NCBI RefSeq assembly: GCF_014643255.1
Contig: NZ_BMJI01000008.1
Coordinates: 49,157 to 113,156 of the forward strand
Direction of reading: 5' to 3'
Origin: Tersicoccus solisilvae
GTDB lineage: Bacteria > Actinomycetota > Actinomycetes > Actinomycetales > Micrococcaceae
Length of the DNA: 64,000 bases
Shown piece after piece: positions 15,737-23,861 of the stretch. The notes under the pieces are model-generated. The model had not been told where the DNA came from, made no database searches, and saw only the letters and a program-made list of their open reading frames with translations. The first letter of the stretch is position 1. Every line of letters begins with the position of its first letter. The position numbers were made by a program, and so were the translations under genes.

Positions 15737-16906
15737 ATGAGCAGCATCGACCCGCGAGTCAATCTCGCCGAGCCCCTGAAGTTCGCCTACTGGGTGCCCA
15801 ACGTCTCCGGCGGCCTCGTCGTCTCCACGATCGAGCAGCGCACCAGCTGGGACTTCGACTACAACAAGAAGCTGGCCCGGATCGCCGAGGACGCCGGCTT
15901 CGAGTACGCCCTGTCCCAGACCCGGTACGCCGCCAGCTACGGCGCCGACAAGCAGCACGAGGCGACGTCGTTCTCCCTCGCCCTGCTCGCCGCGACGGAG
16001 AAGCTGAAGGTGATCGCCGCCGTCCACCCGGGCATGTGGCACCCCGGCGTGCTGGCGAAGTACATCATCACGGCCGACCACATCTCGAACGGCCGGGCCG
16101 CCGTGAACATCGTCTCCGGCTGGCTGCGCGCCGAGTTCGACGGTTTCGGGCTGCCCTGGCTCGAGCACGACGAGCGGTACGCCCGCACCGAGGAGTTCAT
16201 CTCGGTCCTGCGCGGCCTGTGGACCGAGCAGGACTTCTCGTTCCACGGGAAGTACTACGACATCTCCGACTTCACCCTCTCCCCCGCCCCGGTGGACGTG
16301 CCCGGCCGCGCCCACCCGGACATCTTCTTCGGCGGCAACTCCACCGCCGCCCGGATCGCCGCCGGCCACGTCGCCGACTGGTACTTCTCCAACGGCAAGG
16401 ACTTCGACGGGTTCGAGGAGCAGTTCAACGACGTGCACGCCTCGGCCGCCGCGATCGGCCGGACGGCCCCGCGGTTCGGGCTCAACGGCTTCGTCATCGC
16501 CCGGGACTCCGAGAAGGAGGCCCGGGACACGCTGCGGGAGATCGTCCAGAAGGCACACCGGCCCGCGGTCGAGGGCTTCCGCGACGCCGTCCAGGAGGCC
16601 GGCTCCTCGACGAAGGACGGCAAGGGCATGTGGGCCGATTCCTCGTTCGAGGACCTGGTCCAGTACAACGACGGGTTCCGCACCCAGCTGATCGGCACGC
16701 CGGAGCAGATCGCCGAGCGGATCGTGGCCTACAAGCAGCGGGGCGTGAACCTGCTTCTCACCTGCTACCTGCACTTCCAGGAGGAGGTCGCCGGGTTCGG
16801 CCGGGACATCCTGCCGATCGTGCGGGAGCTGGAGGCCGACCTGGCCCGCAAGCACGGCGTCGAGCTCGGCGATCCCGAGCTGGCCGCCACGACAGGAGCA
16901 CGCTGA
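15737..16906 (+). CDS. sfnG: Dimethylsulfone monooxygenase SfnG (FMNH2-dependent)
   Basis: A 389-aa luciferase-like flavin monooxygenase that releases methanesulfinate from dimethyl sulfone, letting cells use it as sulfur source. Recognised by LKFAYWVPNVSGGLVVSTIE at the start, RTSWDFDYNKKLARIAEDAG, FEYALSQTRYAASYGADKQH, VNIVSGWLRAEFDGFG, WLEHDERYARTEEFI, and GMWADSSFEDLVQYNDGFRT followed by LIGTPEQIAERI. These match SfnG more closely than SsuD. GAAGGAAAG precedes the ATG by 7 nt. It follows a SAM riboswitch and lies 3 nt before metY. Methanesulfinate or methanesulfonate released here would need a further desulfonating enzyme that is not in the window. Confidence 0.9.
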   Translation: MSSIDPRVNLAEPLKFAYWVPNVSGGLVVSTIEQRTSWDFDYNKKLARIAEDAGFEYALSQTRYAASYGADKQHEATSFSLALLAATEKLKVIAAVHPGMWHPGVLAKYIITADHISNGRAAVNIVSGWLRAEFDGFGLPWLEHDERYARTEEFISVLRGLWTEQDFSFHGKYYDISDFTLSPAPVDVPGRAHPDIFFGGNSTAARIAAGHVADWYFSNGKDFDGFEEQFNDVHASAAAIGRTAPRFGLNGFVIARDSEKEARDTLREIVQKAHRPAVEGFRDAVQEAGSSTKDGKGMWADSSFEDLVQYNDGFRTQLIGTPEQIAERIVAYKQRGVNLLLTCYLHFQEEVAGFGRDILPIVRELEADLARKHGVELGDPELAATTGAR

Positions 16907-16909
16907 CCC

Positions 16910-18301
16910 ATGGCGGACCACCGCTTCGGCTTCCGCACCCGCGCGCTGCACGCCGGGGGCACGCCCGACGCCGAGCACGGCGCCCGGGCCGTGCCGATCT
17001 ACCAGTCGACGTCGTTCGTGTTCCAGGACACCGCCGACGCCGCCAACCTGTTCGCCCTGCAGAAGTACGGCACCATCTACTCACGGATCGGCAACCCCAC
17101 GGTCGCCGCCTTCGAGGAGCGGATCGCGTCCCTGGAGGGCGGCATCGGCGCCGTCGCCACCTCCTCGGGCATGGCCGCCGAGTTCATCGTCTTCGCGGCG
17201 CTGACCGGGGCCGGCGACCACCTCGTCGCCTCCTCGCAGCTGTACGGCGGCACCGTCACCCAGCTGGACGTGACGCTGCGCCGGTTCGGGGTGGAGACGA
17301 CGTTCGTTCCCGGCACCGACCCGGCCGACTTCGCCGCGGCGATCCGCCCGGAGACGAAGGCCGTCTACACGGAGATCGTCGCCAATCCCTCCGGCGAGGT
17401 GGCCGACCTGGCCGGGCTCGCCGCGGTGGCGCACGAGGCCGGGGTGCCGCTGGTGGTCGACGCGACCCTCTCGACGCCGTACCTGATCCGGCCGATCGAG
17501 CACGGCGCGGACATCGTCATCCACTCGGCCACGAAGTTCCTCGGCGGCCACGGCACCACGCTCGGCGGCGTCGTCGTCGAGAGCGGCCGGTTCGACTGGG
17601 GCAACGGGAGGTTCCCGACCATGACCGAACCGGTGCCCTCGTACGGCAACGTGTCCTGGTGGGGCAACTTCGGCGAGTACGGGTTCCTGACCAAGCTGCG
17701 CTCCGAGCAGCTGCGCGACATCGGCCCGTCCCTGTCCGCCCAGTCGGCGTTCCAGCTGCTGCAGGGCGTCGAGACGCTGCCGCAGCGGATGGACGCGCAC
17801 CTGGCCAACGCCCGGGCCGTCGCCGAGTGGCTCGATGCCGACGAGCGGGTCTCCTACGTCAACTGGGCGGGACTGCCCTCCCATCCGCACCACGAGCGGG
17901 CGGAGCGCTACCTGCCGCTCGGCCCGGGCTCGGTGTTCAGCTTCGGCGTGCGCGGCGGCCGCGCGGCCGGCGAGCGCTTCATCGAGGCGCTGCAGCTGGC
18001 CAGCCACCTGGCCAACGTCGGCGACTCCCGCACGCTCGTCCTGCACCCGGGGTCGACCACCCACCGCCAGCTGACCGCGGAGCAGCTCGCCGCGGGCGGC
18101 GTGAACGAGGACCTCATCCGCATCTCGGTGGGCCTGGAGGACGTCGAGGACATCCTGTGGGACCTCGACCAGGCGCTCACCGCCGCCCAGGAGGCCGCCG
18201 CCGAGACCGGGGAACTGGCGGACAACGACGACACGTTCGTCACGCCCGAGACCGGAGCCGCCGACGGCGGGGCGTCCTGCGAGATCGGAGCCCGCGCATG
18301 A
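16910..18301 (+). CDS. metY: O-acetylhomoserine sulfhydrylase (MetY-type PLP enzyme)
   Basis: A 463-aa Cys/Met-metabolism PLP enzyme, likely making homocysteine from O-acetylhomoserine and sulfide. It shows FRTRALHAGGTPD, GARAVPIYQSTSFVF, YSRIGNPTVAAFEERIA, the PLP Lys in HSATKFLGGHGT, and HPGSTTHRQLT near the end. The large length and TTHRQLT block fit MetY rather than MetB/MetC. The C-terminal 40 residues are an acidic extension. It follows sfnG by 3 nt and overlaps the next gene (ATGA), all under the SAM riboswitch at 15537. It would use sulfide produced from organosulfur compounds. Confidence 0.92.
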   Translation: MADHRFGFRTRALHAGGTPDAEHGARAVPIYQSTSFVFQDTADAANLFALQKYGTIYSRIGNPTVAAFEERIASLEGGIGAVATSSGMAAEFIVFAALTGAGDHLVASSQLYGGTVTQLDVTLRRFGVETTFVPGTDPADFAAAIRPETKAVYTEIVANPSGEVADLAGLAAVAHEAGVPLVVDATLSTPYLIRPIEHGADIVIHSATKFLGGHGTTLGGVVVESGRFDWGNGRFPTMTEPVPSYGNVSWWGNFGEYGFLTKLRSEQLRDIGPSLSAQSAFQLLQGVETLPQRMDAHLANARAVAEWLDADERVSYVNWAGLPSHPHHERAERYLPLGPGSVFSFGVRGGRAAGERFIEALQLASHLANVGDSRTLVLHPGSTTHRQLTAEQLAAGGVNEDLIRISVGLEDVEDILWDLDQALTAAQEAAAETGELADNDDTFVTPETGAADGGASCEIGARA

Positions 18302-18807
18302 GCACCACGTCCACCGACCAGCAGAGCCGCACCTGGGTCGGGCCCACCGCCCCCGAGCGGCTGGCCATCCTCCGTGAGGCCAAGACGATCGCCATCGTCG
18401 GGGCGTCGGACAAGCCGTCCCGGGCGTCCTACTTCGTCGCCACCTACCTGCTCTCCTCCTCGCCGTACCGGGTGTACTTCGTCAACCCGGTCGCCAAGGA
18501 GATCCTCGGGCAGCCGGTGTACGCCTCGCTGGCGGACCTGCCGGAGAAGCCGGACATCGTCGACGTGTTCCGCAAGCACGACGACCTGCCCGGGGTGCTG
18601 TCCGAGGCGATCGATGCCGGGGCCGGCACGATCTGGCTGCAGCTGGGCTCGTGGCACGAGGGCGTGGCCGCCGACGCGGAGGCCGCCGGGCTGAACGTCG
18701 TGATGGACCGGTGCGTGAAGATCGAGCACGCGCGATTCCACGGCGGGCTGCACCTGGCCGGATTCGACACCGGCGTCATCTCCTCGAAGCGTCAGGTGCG
18801 CGCCTGA
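18298..18807 (+). CDS. CoA-binding domain protein downstream of metY
   Basis: A 169-aa protein whose start overlaps the metY stop as ATGA. The Rossmann CoA-binding pattern is clear: KTIAIVGASDKPSRASYFVATYL, VYFVNPVAKEILGQPVYASL, DIVDVFRKHDDLPGVLSEAI, AGTIWLQLGSW and NVVMDRCVKIEHAR. It is a longer paralogue of the gene at 15031. Coupling to metY suggests a role linked to homocysteine formation. One possibility is that it carries or senses an acyl-CoA or persulfide, but no function is shown by sequence. Confidence 0.88.
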   Translation: MSTTSTDQQSRTWVGPTAPERLAILREAKTIAIVGASDKPSRASYFVATYLLSSSPYRVYFVNPVAKEILGQPVYASLADLPEKPDIVDVFRKHDDLPGVLSEAIDAGAGTIWLQLGSWHEGVAADAEAAGLNVVMDRCVKIEHARFHGGLHLAGFDTGVISSKRQVRA

Positions 18808-18852
18808 CCGGTGCCGCTCCGGCGGCGTCCATCGACCGGGGCCGGCCGGCCC

Positions 18853-19407
18853 TCAGAGGTCGTCGCGGGCGGCCAGGACCGTGTAGTCCCAGGTCCGGAC
18901 GCCCGCGGCGTCGGCGTCCGTGCTCTCGTGGTGCAGGGACCGGGCTCGGTCCAGCACCGCGCCGACCTCGGCGAACACCGCCCGCGCCTCGTCCGGGGTG
19001 AGCCGCAGCGAGCCGATGCTGACCTCGCCCCGGAACTCCCGGTCGCGGCCGGCGGCGCGTCGCCTCGCCCAGCCGAGCAGCCGGGTCAGCATGTCCTGCT
19101 GATCCCTCGTCACCTGGTCCAGGTAGGCGGCCAGCGGCGCCTCGTCGTCCGGGCCGAGCGGCGACTCGCGGTCCCCCGCCTTCCAGGACTGGTTCACCGC
19201 CTTCCACACCCGGGCCCGGCGGTCGCGGGCGAATTCCGGCGCCTCCTGCACGAAGCCGGCCCGCGCCAGCGTGCGCAGGTGAAAGCTCACCGCGTTCGCG
19301 GGGACGTCCAGCTGCCGGGCGAGGTCGGTGGCGCGGGCATGGTCGACGGCGCCCAGGATCGAGACGATGCGGCGGCGTACGGTCGGGGCACCCGCTCCCC
19401 CGCGCAG
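18853..19407 (-). CDS. ArsR-type winged-helix regulator (start uncertain)
   Basis: The C-terminal 165 codons clearly encode a winged-helix regulator: VRRRIVSILGAVDHARATDLARQLDVPANAVSFHLRTLARAGFVQEA followed by a charged wing and a helical effector region. No ATG, GTG or TTG exists in frame close to the domain start. The coordinate given uses a CTG at 19407 as an upper bound. The divergent MFS gene has the same problem and the two reading frames share 19339-19407. Either a short deletion removed the normal spacer and starts, or the true start is unusual. It probably represses the MFS exporter gene. Confidence 0.6.
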   Translation of the reverse strand: MRGGAGAPTVRRRIVSILGAVDHARATDLARQLDVPANAVSFHLRTLARAGFVQEAPEFARDRRARVWKAVNQSWKAGDRESPLGPDDEAPLAAYLDQVTRDQQDMLTRLLGWARRRAAGRDREFRGEVSIGSLRLTPDEARAVFAEVGAVLDRARSLHHESTDADAAGVRTWDYTVLAARDDL

Positions 19408-20694
19408 CCGGCGACGCCGGTCCGCGCACCCGGCCTGTGGCGCAGAGCGGACTACCGGTGGTGGCTGACCACCGACACGTCGACGGCGTTCGGCCGGGCG
19501 CTGCTCGGGCTCGCCGTCCCCCTGCTCGCCCTCTACGTCACGGGCAGCCCGGGCCAGGCCGGCGTCGTCGGGGCGGTCGGCGCCACCGGCCGCGTGCTGG
19601 CGACCATCCCGGGCGGCGTGCTGACCGACCGACACGACCGGCGCCGGCTGATCCTGCTCGGCGCCACCCTGGGCACCCTGCTCGCCGTCGCGCTCGCCGC
19701 CGTCCAGCTCGCCGGGGTCCTCGACTTCTGGCTCCTCGTCGCCCTGAACCTGCTGATGAACGTGCGCAGCGGCCTGTTCGACGCGGTGCCGAACGCCGCC
19801 CTGCCCGCGGTGGTCGAGTCCGAGCGGCGGGGCTCGGCCGTCGCCGCCAACCAGGGTCGCGACGCCGTCGTCTCCCTGGCGGGCGGGCCCGTCGGCGGCG
19901 TCCTGATGGGCATCGGCCACGTCGTGCCGTTCCTGGGGACCGCGGTGCTGCACGTGCTCAGCGCCGTGGCCGCCCTGCGCATCCGGGCGGACCTGCGCCC
20001 GGCCCCCGAGGACGGTGGGGGCCCCGGAGCCGGCGCGCCGACGGAGGCGACCGGGCTGCTCCGCGAGGCGTGGGCCGGCTTCGCGTGGCTGGCGCACCGC
20101 CCCGAGCTGCGGGGCCTGATGGCCGTCTCGACCATCCTCAACCTCGGCATCAACGCGGCGATCACCGCGGTGGTGTTCGGCCTGCAGCAGCGCGGCGAGG
20201 CGCCGTCGGCCATCGGCCTGGTCTCGGCGTCGGTCGGGCTCGGGCTGCTGGCCGGGTCGCTGGTCGCCACGGTGCTGGTGCAGCGGGTGCCCACGGGGCT
20301 GCTCAGCGGCGTCGGCCTGCTGACGATGGCGGGGGCGACGGCGTTCCTGCCGGTCGCCGGCTCCCTGCCCGCGGTGTGCGCCGTCCTCGCGGTGAGCATG
20401 GCCGCGGCCCCCGTGATCAACGCCGGACTGCTCGGGTATTTACTGGTCGCCGTGCCGTCCCGGTTGCTCGGCCGGGCCAGCAGTGCGCTCGACGTGCTGG
20501 CGCTGGGTGCCGTCCCGCTGGCCCCACTGCTCGCCGGGTTCAGCTACACCGCGTGGGGCTGGTCCGGCGTCCTGGGCGCGTGCGCGGGCCTGTGCGGGGT
20601 CGCCGCCGTCCTCGCGATCACCCATCGCGGCCTGCGGAGCCTGCCGGTCGCGGCGCGGTGGCCGGACCACGCCGCCCGGTCGGATCGGCGCTGA
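19339..20694 (+). CDS. Major facilitator superfamily transporter (start uncertain)
   Basis: From about residue 33 the protein is a typical MFS exporter of the EntS/multidrug type with about twelve hydrophobic segments: RALLGLAVPLLALYVTGS, PGGVLTDRHDRRRLILLG (loop 2-3 motif), ANQGRDAVVSLAGGPVGGVL, SAIGLVSASVGLGLLAGSL and others. It probably exports a small molecule. The only in-frame canonical start is ATG 19339, which lies inside the divergent regulator gene. A TACGGT box at 19379 followed 6 nt later by an in-frame ACC codon resembles the leaderless arrangement of neighbouring genes, so the real start may have been mutated. Confidence 0.75.
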   Translation: MVDGAQDRDDAAAYGRGTRSPAQPATPVRAPGLWRRADYRWWLTTDTSTAFGRALLGLAVPLLALYVTGSPGQAGVVGAVGATGRVLATIPGGVLTDRHDRRRLILLGATLGTLLAVALAAVQLAGVLDFWLLVALNLLMNVRSGLFDAVPNAALPAVVESERRGSAVAANQGRDAVVSLAGGPVGGVLMGIGHVVPFLGTAVLHVLSAVAALRIRADLRPAPEDGGGPGAGAPTEATGLLREAWAGFAWLAHRPELRGLMAVSTILNLGINAAITAVVFGLQQRGEAPSAIGLVSASVGLGLLAGSLVATVLVQRVPTGLLSGVGLLTMAGATAFLPVAGSLPAVCAVLAVSMAAAPVINAGLLGYLLVAVPSRLLGRASSALDVLALGAVPLAPLLAGFSYTAWGWSGVLGACAGLCGVAAVLAITHRGLRSLPVAARWPDHAARSDRR

Positions 20695-20775
20695 CGGGTC
20701 GGCCGGCACCGCCGCCGCGCCAGGATGTTGCGCCGACGGCGCTCGGCCGGGTGGGGCACACCCCCGCATCAGCCC

Positions 20776-20787
20776 CATAATGGGGGC
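20776..20787 (+). promoter_or_regulatory. Leaderless promoter -10 box of the GNAT gene
   Basis: CATAAT (20776-20781) lies 6 nt before the ATG at 20788. The box sits inside the inverted repeat CCCCATAATGGGG (20773-20785), which could be a repressor site. Confidence 0.45.
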
Positions 20788-21321
20788 ATGCAGATCAGCC
20801 CCGGGGACCTCGATCCGACCATCGGCGTGGGCACCGAACGTCTGATCCTCCGCCCGATGACCGCGAGCGACGTCGCGGCCCTGCTCGCAGGCGCGCATCC
20901 GGTCGAGTGGGCCGAGGACTTCCCGCAGCCGTCCGACGTGGACACCGCACGGATGCTCGAGTACGGCGGCGGTGCGTTCGACGTCTCCACCGCCTTCGGC
21001 CAGCTGGCCATCGTGGAGCGTCAGTCCGGCCTCGTGGTCGGCCTGATCGGTTTCGAGGGGCCGCCGATCGACGGCGTGGGCGAGCTCATCTGCAGCGTCT
21101 GCCCGTCCCGCCGCAACCAGGGGTACGCCACGGAGGCCACGACCGCCCTGGTCGACTTCGCCTTCTCCTTCCCCGAGATCGGCGCCGTGCAGGCCAGCAC
21201 GCCGTGGGACGACGAGGCGGCGCAGCGCGTCCTGCTCAAGTGCGGGTTCACCGCGGAGGACGACGACGCCGACGAGACGTTCGAGCGCGGCTACCGCCGG
21301 GAGCGCCCGGCGACCGTCTGA
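20788..21321 (+). CDS. GNAT-family N-acetyltransferase
   Basis: A 177-aa acetyltransferase: TERLILRPMTASDVAALLAG at the start (beta1-alpha1), VVGLIGFEGPP, then the acetyl-CoA pyrophosphate loop in RRNQGYATEATTALVDFAF and the C-terminal DDEAAQRVLLKCGF. The layout is that of RimJ/RimL-like enzymes, which acetylate amino groups of proteins or small molecules. The substrate is unknown. Start ATG 20788 is supported by the -10 box 6 nt upstream. The 3' end is 2 nt from the convergent DUF1990 gene. Confidence 0.88.
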   Translation: MQISPGDLDPTIGVGTERLILRPMTASDVAALLAGAHPVEWAEDFPQPSDVDTARMLEYGGGAFDVSTAFGQLAIVERQSGLVVGLIGFEGPPIDGVGELICSVCPSRRNQGYATEATTALVDFAFSFPEIGAVQASTPWDDEAAQRVLLKCGFTAEDDDADETFERGYRRERPATV

Positions 21322-21323
21322 GC

Positions 21324-21998
21324 TCACCCGCCCCCGGGGTGCGCCGGGCGTGGCCGAGTGTCCTGCCGGCGGGTGACGGCGGCCCGCGCCGCGTCAGCGT
21401 ACCGGTCCGTGATCAGCCGCTGCAGGCGACGGCTGACCGGTGCGCCGAGCGCGAGGAACCGCGTCGCCGGGGTGCTGAACGCCCGCACCTCGAACGCGAC
21501 CTCGCCGTCCTCGTACCGGTGCGCCAGAAAGGCCTCCTCCCCGCGTTCCGGGTGGCCGGGCAGGGTGCCGTAGGCGAAGCCGGCGGTCGCCACGGGGATC
21601 CGCCCGTCCAGGGGCGCCACCGGTACCCCGTCGGCCGTGCCGGCGACCCACACGACGCGGCACGGCGCCGTCGGCCCGGCCCGCAGCAACCGGTCCAGGG
21701 CGCCCGGCGCGCGGCCGAGGCGGGCGCCGGGAGGGAGCAGGGTGCGCATGCCGACGGTGCTGCGCACCCGGACGCCGGGCCGGGCGACGTCCTCGTCGGC
21801 GTCCACCGTCAGGCCCGCCCCCTCGAGAATGCCCCAGCGCCCGATGGCCTGCGCCAGCGCGGCGAACGCGGCGGGACCGTGCCCGACGACATGCCGTTCC
21901 CGCACCGCGTACCACCCCGGCGGCCACCAGCCCGTCGCCGTCCAGCCCACCTGCCGGTAGGTCAGCCCGCGGGTCGGCTCCGGGCGCGGCGCCGGCAC
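21324..21998 (-). CDS. DUF1990-family protein
   Basis: A 224-aa protein with the DUF1990 layout: GLTYRQVGWTATGWWPPGWY near the N-terminus, HVVGHGPAAFAALAQAIGRW, then VVWVAGTADG, FAYGTLPGHPERGEEAFL and VAFEVRAFSTPATRFLALGAPVSRRLQ. Function unknown; the family is common in actinobacteria and plants. GTG 21998 starts 2 nt after the nitrilase stop, so the two genes form an operon. Confidence 0.85.
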   Translation of the reverse strand: MPAPRPEPTRGLTYRQVGWTATGWWPPGWYAVRERHVVGHGPAAFAALAQAIGRWGILEGAGLTVDADEDVARPGVRVRSTVGMRTLLPPGARLGRAPGALDRLLRAGPTAPCRVVWVAGTADGVPVAPLDGRIPVATAGFAYGTLPGHPERGEEAFLAHRYEDGEVAFEVRAFSTPATRFLALGAPVSRRLQRLITDRYADAARAAVTRRQDTRPRPAHPGGG

Positions 21999-22000
21999 GG

Positions 22001-22816
22001 TCAGTCCCCGTTCGGGGCGGGCACCAGCGTGCGGGAGGATGTCAGCCGCCGGTTGCGCAGCACCGGGAGGAACTCGCGGACCTCGTCGATCCGGCGCCGG
22101 GTCACGTCGACGGTGACCAGGCCCTGCCGCTCGTCCTCGAGGAAGTCCTGCGGCACCCCCATCGGGTCGATGATCGCGGAGTGGCCGATGGTGTGCCCGC
22201 CGGACGTGCCCGCTGCGGCCACCCAGCAGGTGTTCTCGATGGCCCGCGCCTTGAGCAGGGTCTCCCAGTGGTCGACCTTGTGGTCGCCCTTGAACCAGGC
22301 GGAGGGCACCGCGATCAGGTCCGCGCCCTCCTCCGCGAGCACCCGCGCCATCTCGGGGAACCGCAGGTCGTAGCAGGTCATCACGCCGATGTTCAGGCCA
22401 CCGAGATTGACGTTCTTCGGGCCCTCGTCGCCCGCGGCGATGCGCTGGGACTCCCGGTAGGAGAACGCGTCGTACAGGTGCAGCTTGCGGTACGTCTCCA
22501 CCACCCGTCCCTCGGCGTCGATGACCACGAGCGTGTTGTAGGGCCGGTGATCGGTGGACGGTTCGTAGCCGCCGGCGATGACGGCGATCGACAGCTGACG
22601 GGCGAGGAGGGTGAGGTCGCGGACGAAGGTGGACCAGTGGGCGGCGACCGCGGCGGCGAAGTCGCCTTCCACCTTGCCGATGCTGAACATCGACTCCTCG
22701 GGGAAGATGACGAGCTGGGCGCCGTCGCGCCGGGCCTGCTCGGCCAGGTCGCGCATCACCGCGAGATTGGCGTCCGGCGATCCCGTCGGGTCGAACTGAC
22801 CCACACTGACCAGCAT
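22001..22816 (-). CDS. Carbon-nitrogen hydrolase (nitrilase superfamily)
   Basis: A 271-aa cytosolic amidase-type enzyme with the Glu-Lys-Cys triad: Glu40 in VIFPEES, Lys111 in YRKLHLYD and Cys148 in GVMTCYDLRFPE. It resembles the Nit1/omega-amidase branch, which hydrolyses deaminated glutathione or alpha-keto amides. In mycothiol-using actinobacteria the substrate may differ. GAGGAGGAGATC gives a strong ribosome binding site before ATG 22816. DUF1990 follows immediately. Confidence 0.9.
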   Translation of the reverse strand: MLVSVGQFDPTGSPDANLAVMRDLAEQARRDGAQLVIFPEESMFSIGKVEGDFAAAVAAHWSTFVRDLTLLARQLSIAVIAGGYEPSTDHRPYNTLVVIDAEGRVVETYRKLHLYDAFSYRESQRIAAGDEGPKNVNLGGLNIGVMTCYDLRFPEMARVLAEEGADLIAVPSAWFKGDHKVDHWETLLKARAIENTCWVAAAGTSGGHTIGHSAIIDPMGVPQDFLEDERQGLVTVDVTRRRIDEVREFLPVLRNRRLTSSRTLVPAPNGD

Positions 22817-22948
22817 GATCTCCTCCTCGAGCCCGCGTCGTGCCTCCACAGTAGGGCATGGCCGCGAGGCCGCCGAGGCCGGCGTCGCCCCCGGTGGGCG
22901 CGGGTTCCGCCGACAGCGTCGACGACGGGGCGACCCCCGCATCACCAG

Positions 22949-22960
22949 TAGGCTGTCGAG
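22949..22960 (+). promoter_or_regulatory. Leaderless promoter -10 box of the aldo/keto reductase gene
   Basis: TAGGCT (22949-22954) lies 6 nt before the ATG at 22961 and there is no ribosome binding site in the gap. Confidence 0.5.
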
Positions 22961-23803
22961 ATGACGATCGCATCCACCAAGACCTTCCGTGGCGTGTCGG
23001 TGCCGACCTTCGGGATCGGCACCTGGGAGGTGGCCGGCCAGCACGTCGTCGACGCCGTGACGGACGGCCTGGCCGCCGGTTACCGGCACATCGACACCGC
23101 GCAGGCGTACGGCAACGAGGAGCAGGTCGGGACGGGGCTGAAGAAGTCCGGCGTCGCCCGCGACGCGTTCTGGCTGACCAGCAAGGTGTGGATCGACTCC
23201 TTCGCGCCCGAGGCGCTGCGCACGAGCACCGAGAGGTCGCTTCGCCTGCTCGGCGTCGACCACCTCGACCTGATGCTGCTGCACTGGCCGACCGGCGGGG
23301 AGGACACCGTCCGCAGGGCGCTCGACGCGCTCGCCACCGCGAAGGCGGATGGCCTGGTGCGCGAGTACGGCGTCTCCAACGTCCCGGCCGGCATGCTGCG
23401 CCGCCTGTTCGAGCACGATCCGGACATCTTCGCCGACCAGGTCGAGTACCACGCGCACCTGAGTCAGGACGCCCTGCTGAACACCGCCCGCGCCCGGGAC
23501 CTGATGATCACCGCGTACTCCCCCCTTGCCAACGGCCGGGGGTTGATCGAGGACCCGGTGATCACGCAGATCGCGTCCGAGGCGAACGCGACGCCGGCCC
23601 AGGTGGCCCTCGCCTGGCTGGCCGGCCAGGAGAGCGTCACCGTCCTGCCGCGCTCCACCGACCCGGACCGGCGTCGGGAGAACCTCGGCGCACTCGAGGT
23701 GGAGCTCAGCGCCGAGCAGACCGCGAGGCTGACAGAGCTCTCGCAGCGGAACGAGCGCTACCTCGACCCCCAGCAGCTGGCCCCGGACTGGACGGATGAG
23801 TGA
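22961..23803 (+). CDS. Aldo/keto reductase (AKR5-like)
   Basis: A 280-aa NADPH-dependent reductase with the complete tetrad: Asp45 and Tyr50 in HIDTAQAYGNE, Lys75 in LTSKVW and His108 in LMLLHWP. The C-terminal LPRSTDPDRRRENLGALEVEL carries the cofactor phosphate-binding Arg residues. Related enzymes reduce 2,5-diketogluconate or methylglyoxal, but the substrate is not decided. Monocistronic; a TAGGCT box 6 nt before the ATG suggests a leaderless mRNA. Confidence 0.9.
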   Translation: MTIASTKTFRGVSVPTFGIGTWEVAGQHVVDAVTDGLAAGYRHIDTAQAYGNEEQVGTGLKKSGVARDAFWLTSKVWIDSFAPEALRTSTERSLRLLGVDHLDLMLLHWPTGGEDTVRRALDALATAKADGLVREYGVSNVPAGMLRRLFEHDPDIFADQVEYHAHLSQDALLNTARARDLMITAYSPLANGRGLIEDPVITQIASEANATPAQVALAWLAGQESVTVLPRSTDPDRRRENLGALEVELSAEQTARLTELSQRNERYLDPQQLAPDWTDE

Positions 23804-23861
23804 CGGCCCAGCTCAGTGACGGCGGGCGGCCGCTAGCGGGAGCCACCCGGCGGCCGGCCGG

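Noticed and set aside
15682..18807. A 1041-codon open frame across sfnG, metY and the CoA-binding gene
   Set aside because: It is out of frame with three clearly homologous genes and is composed mainly of Arg, Pro, Ala and Gly, as expected for shadow frames in GC-rich DNA. Only its final part coincides with the real CoA-binding gene.
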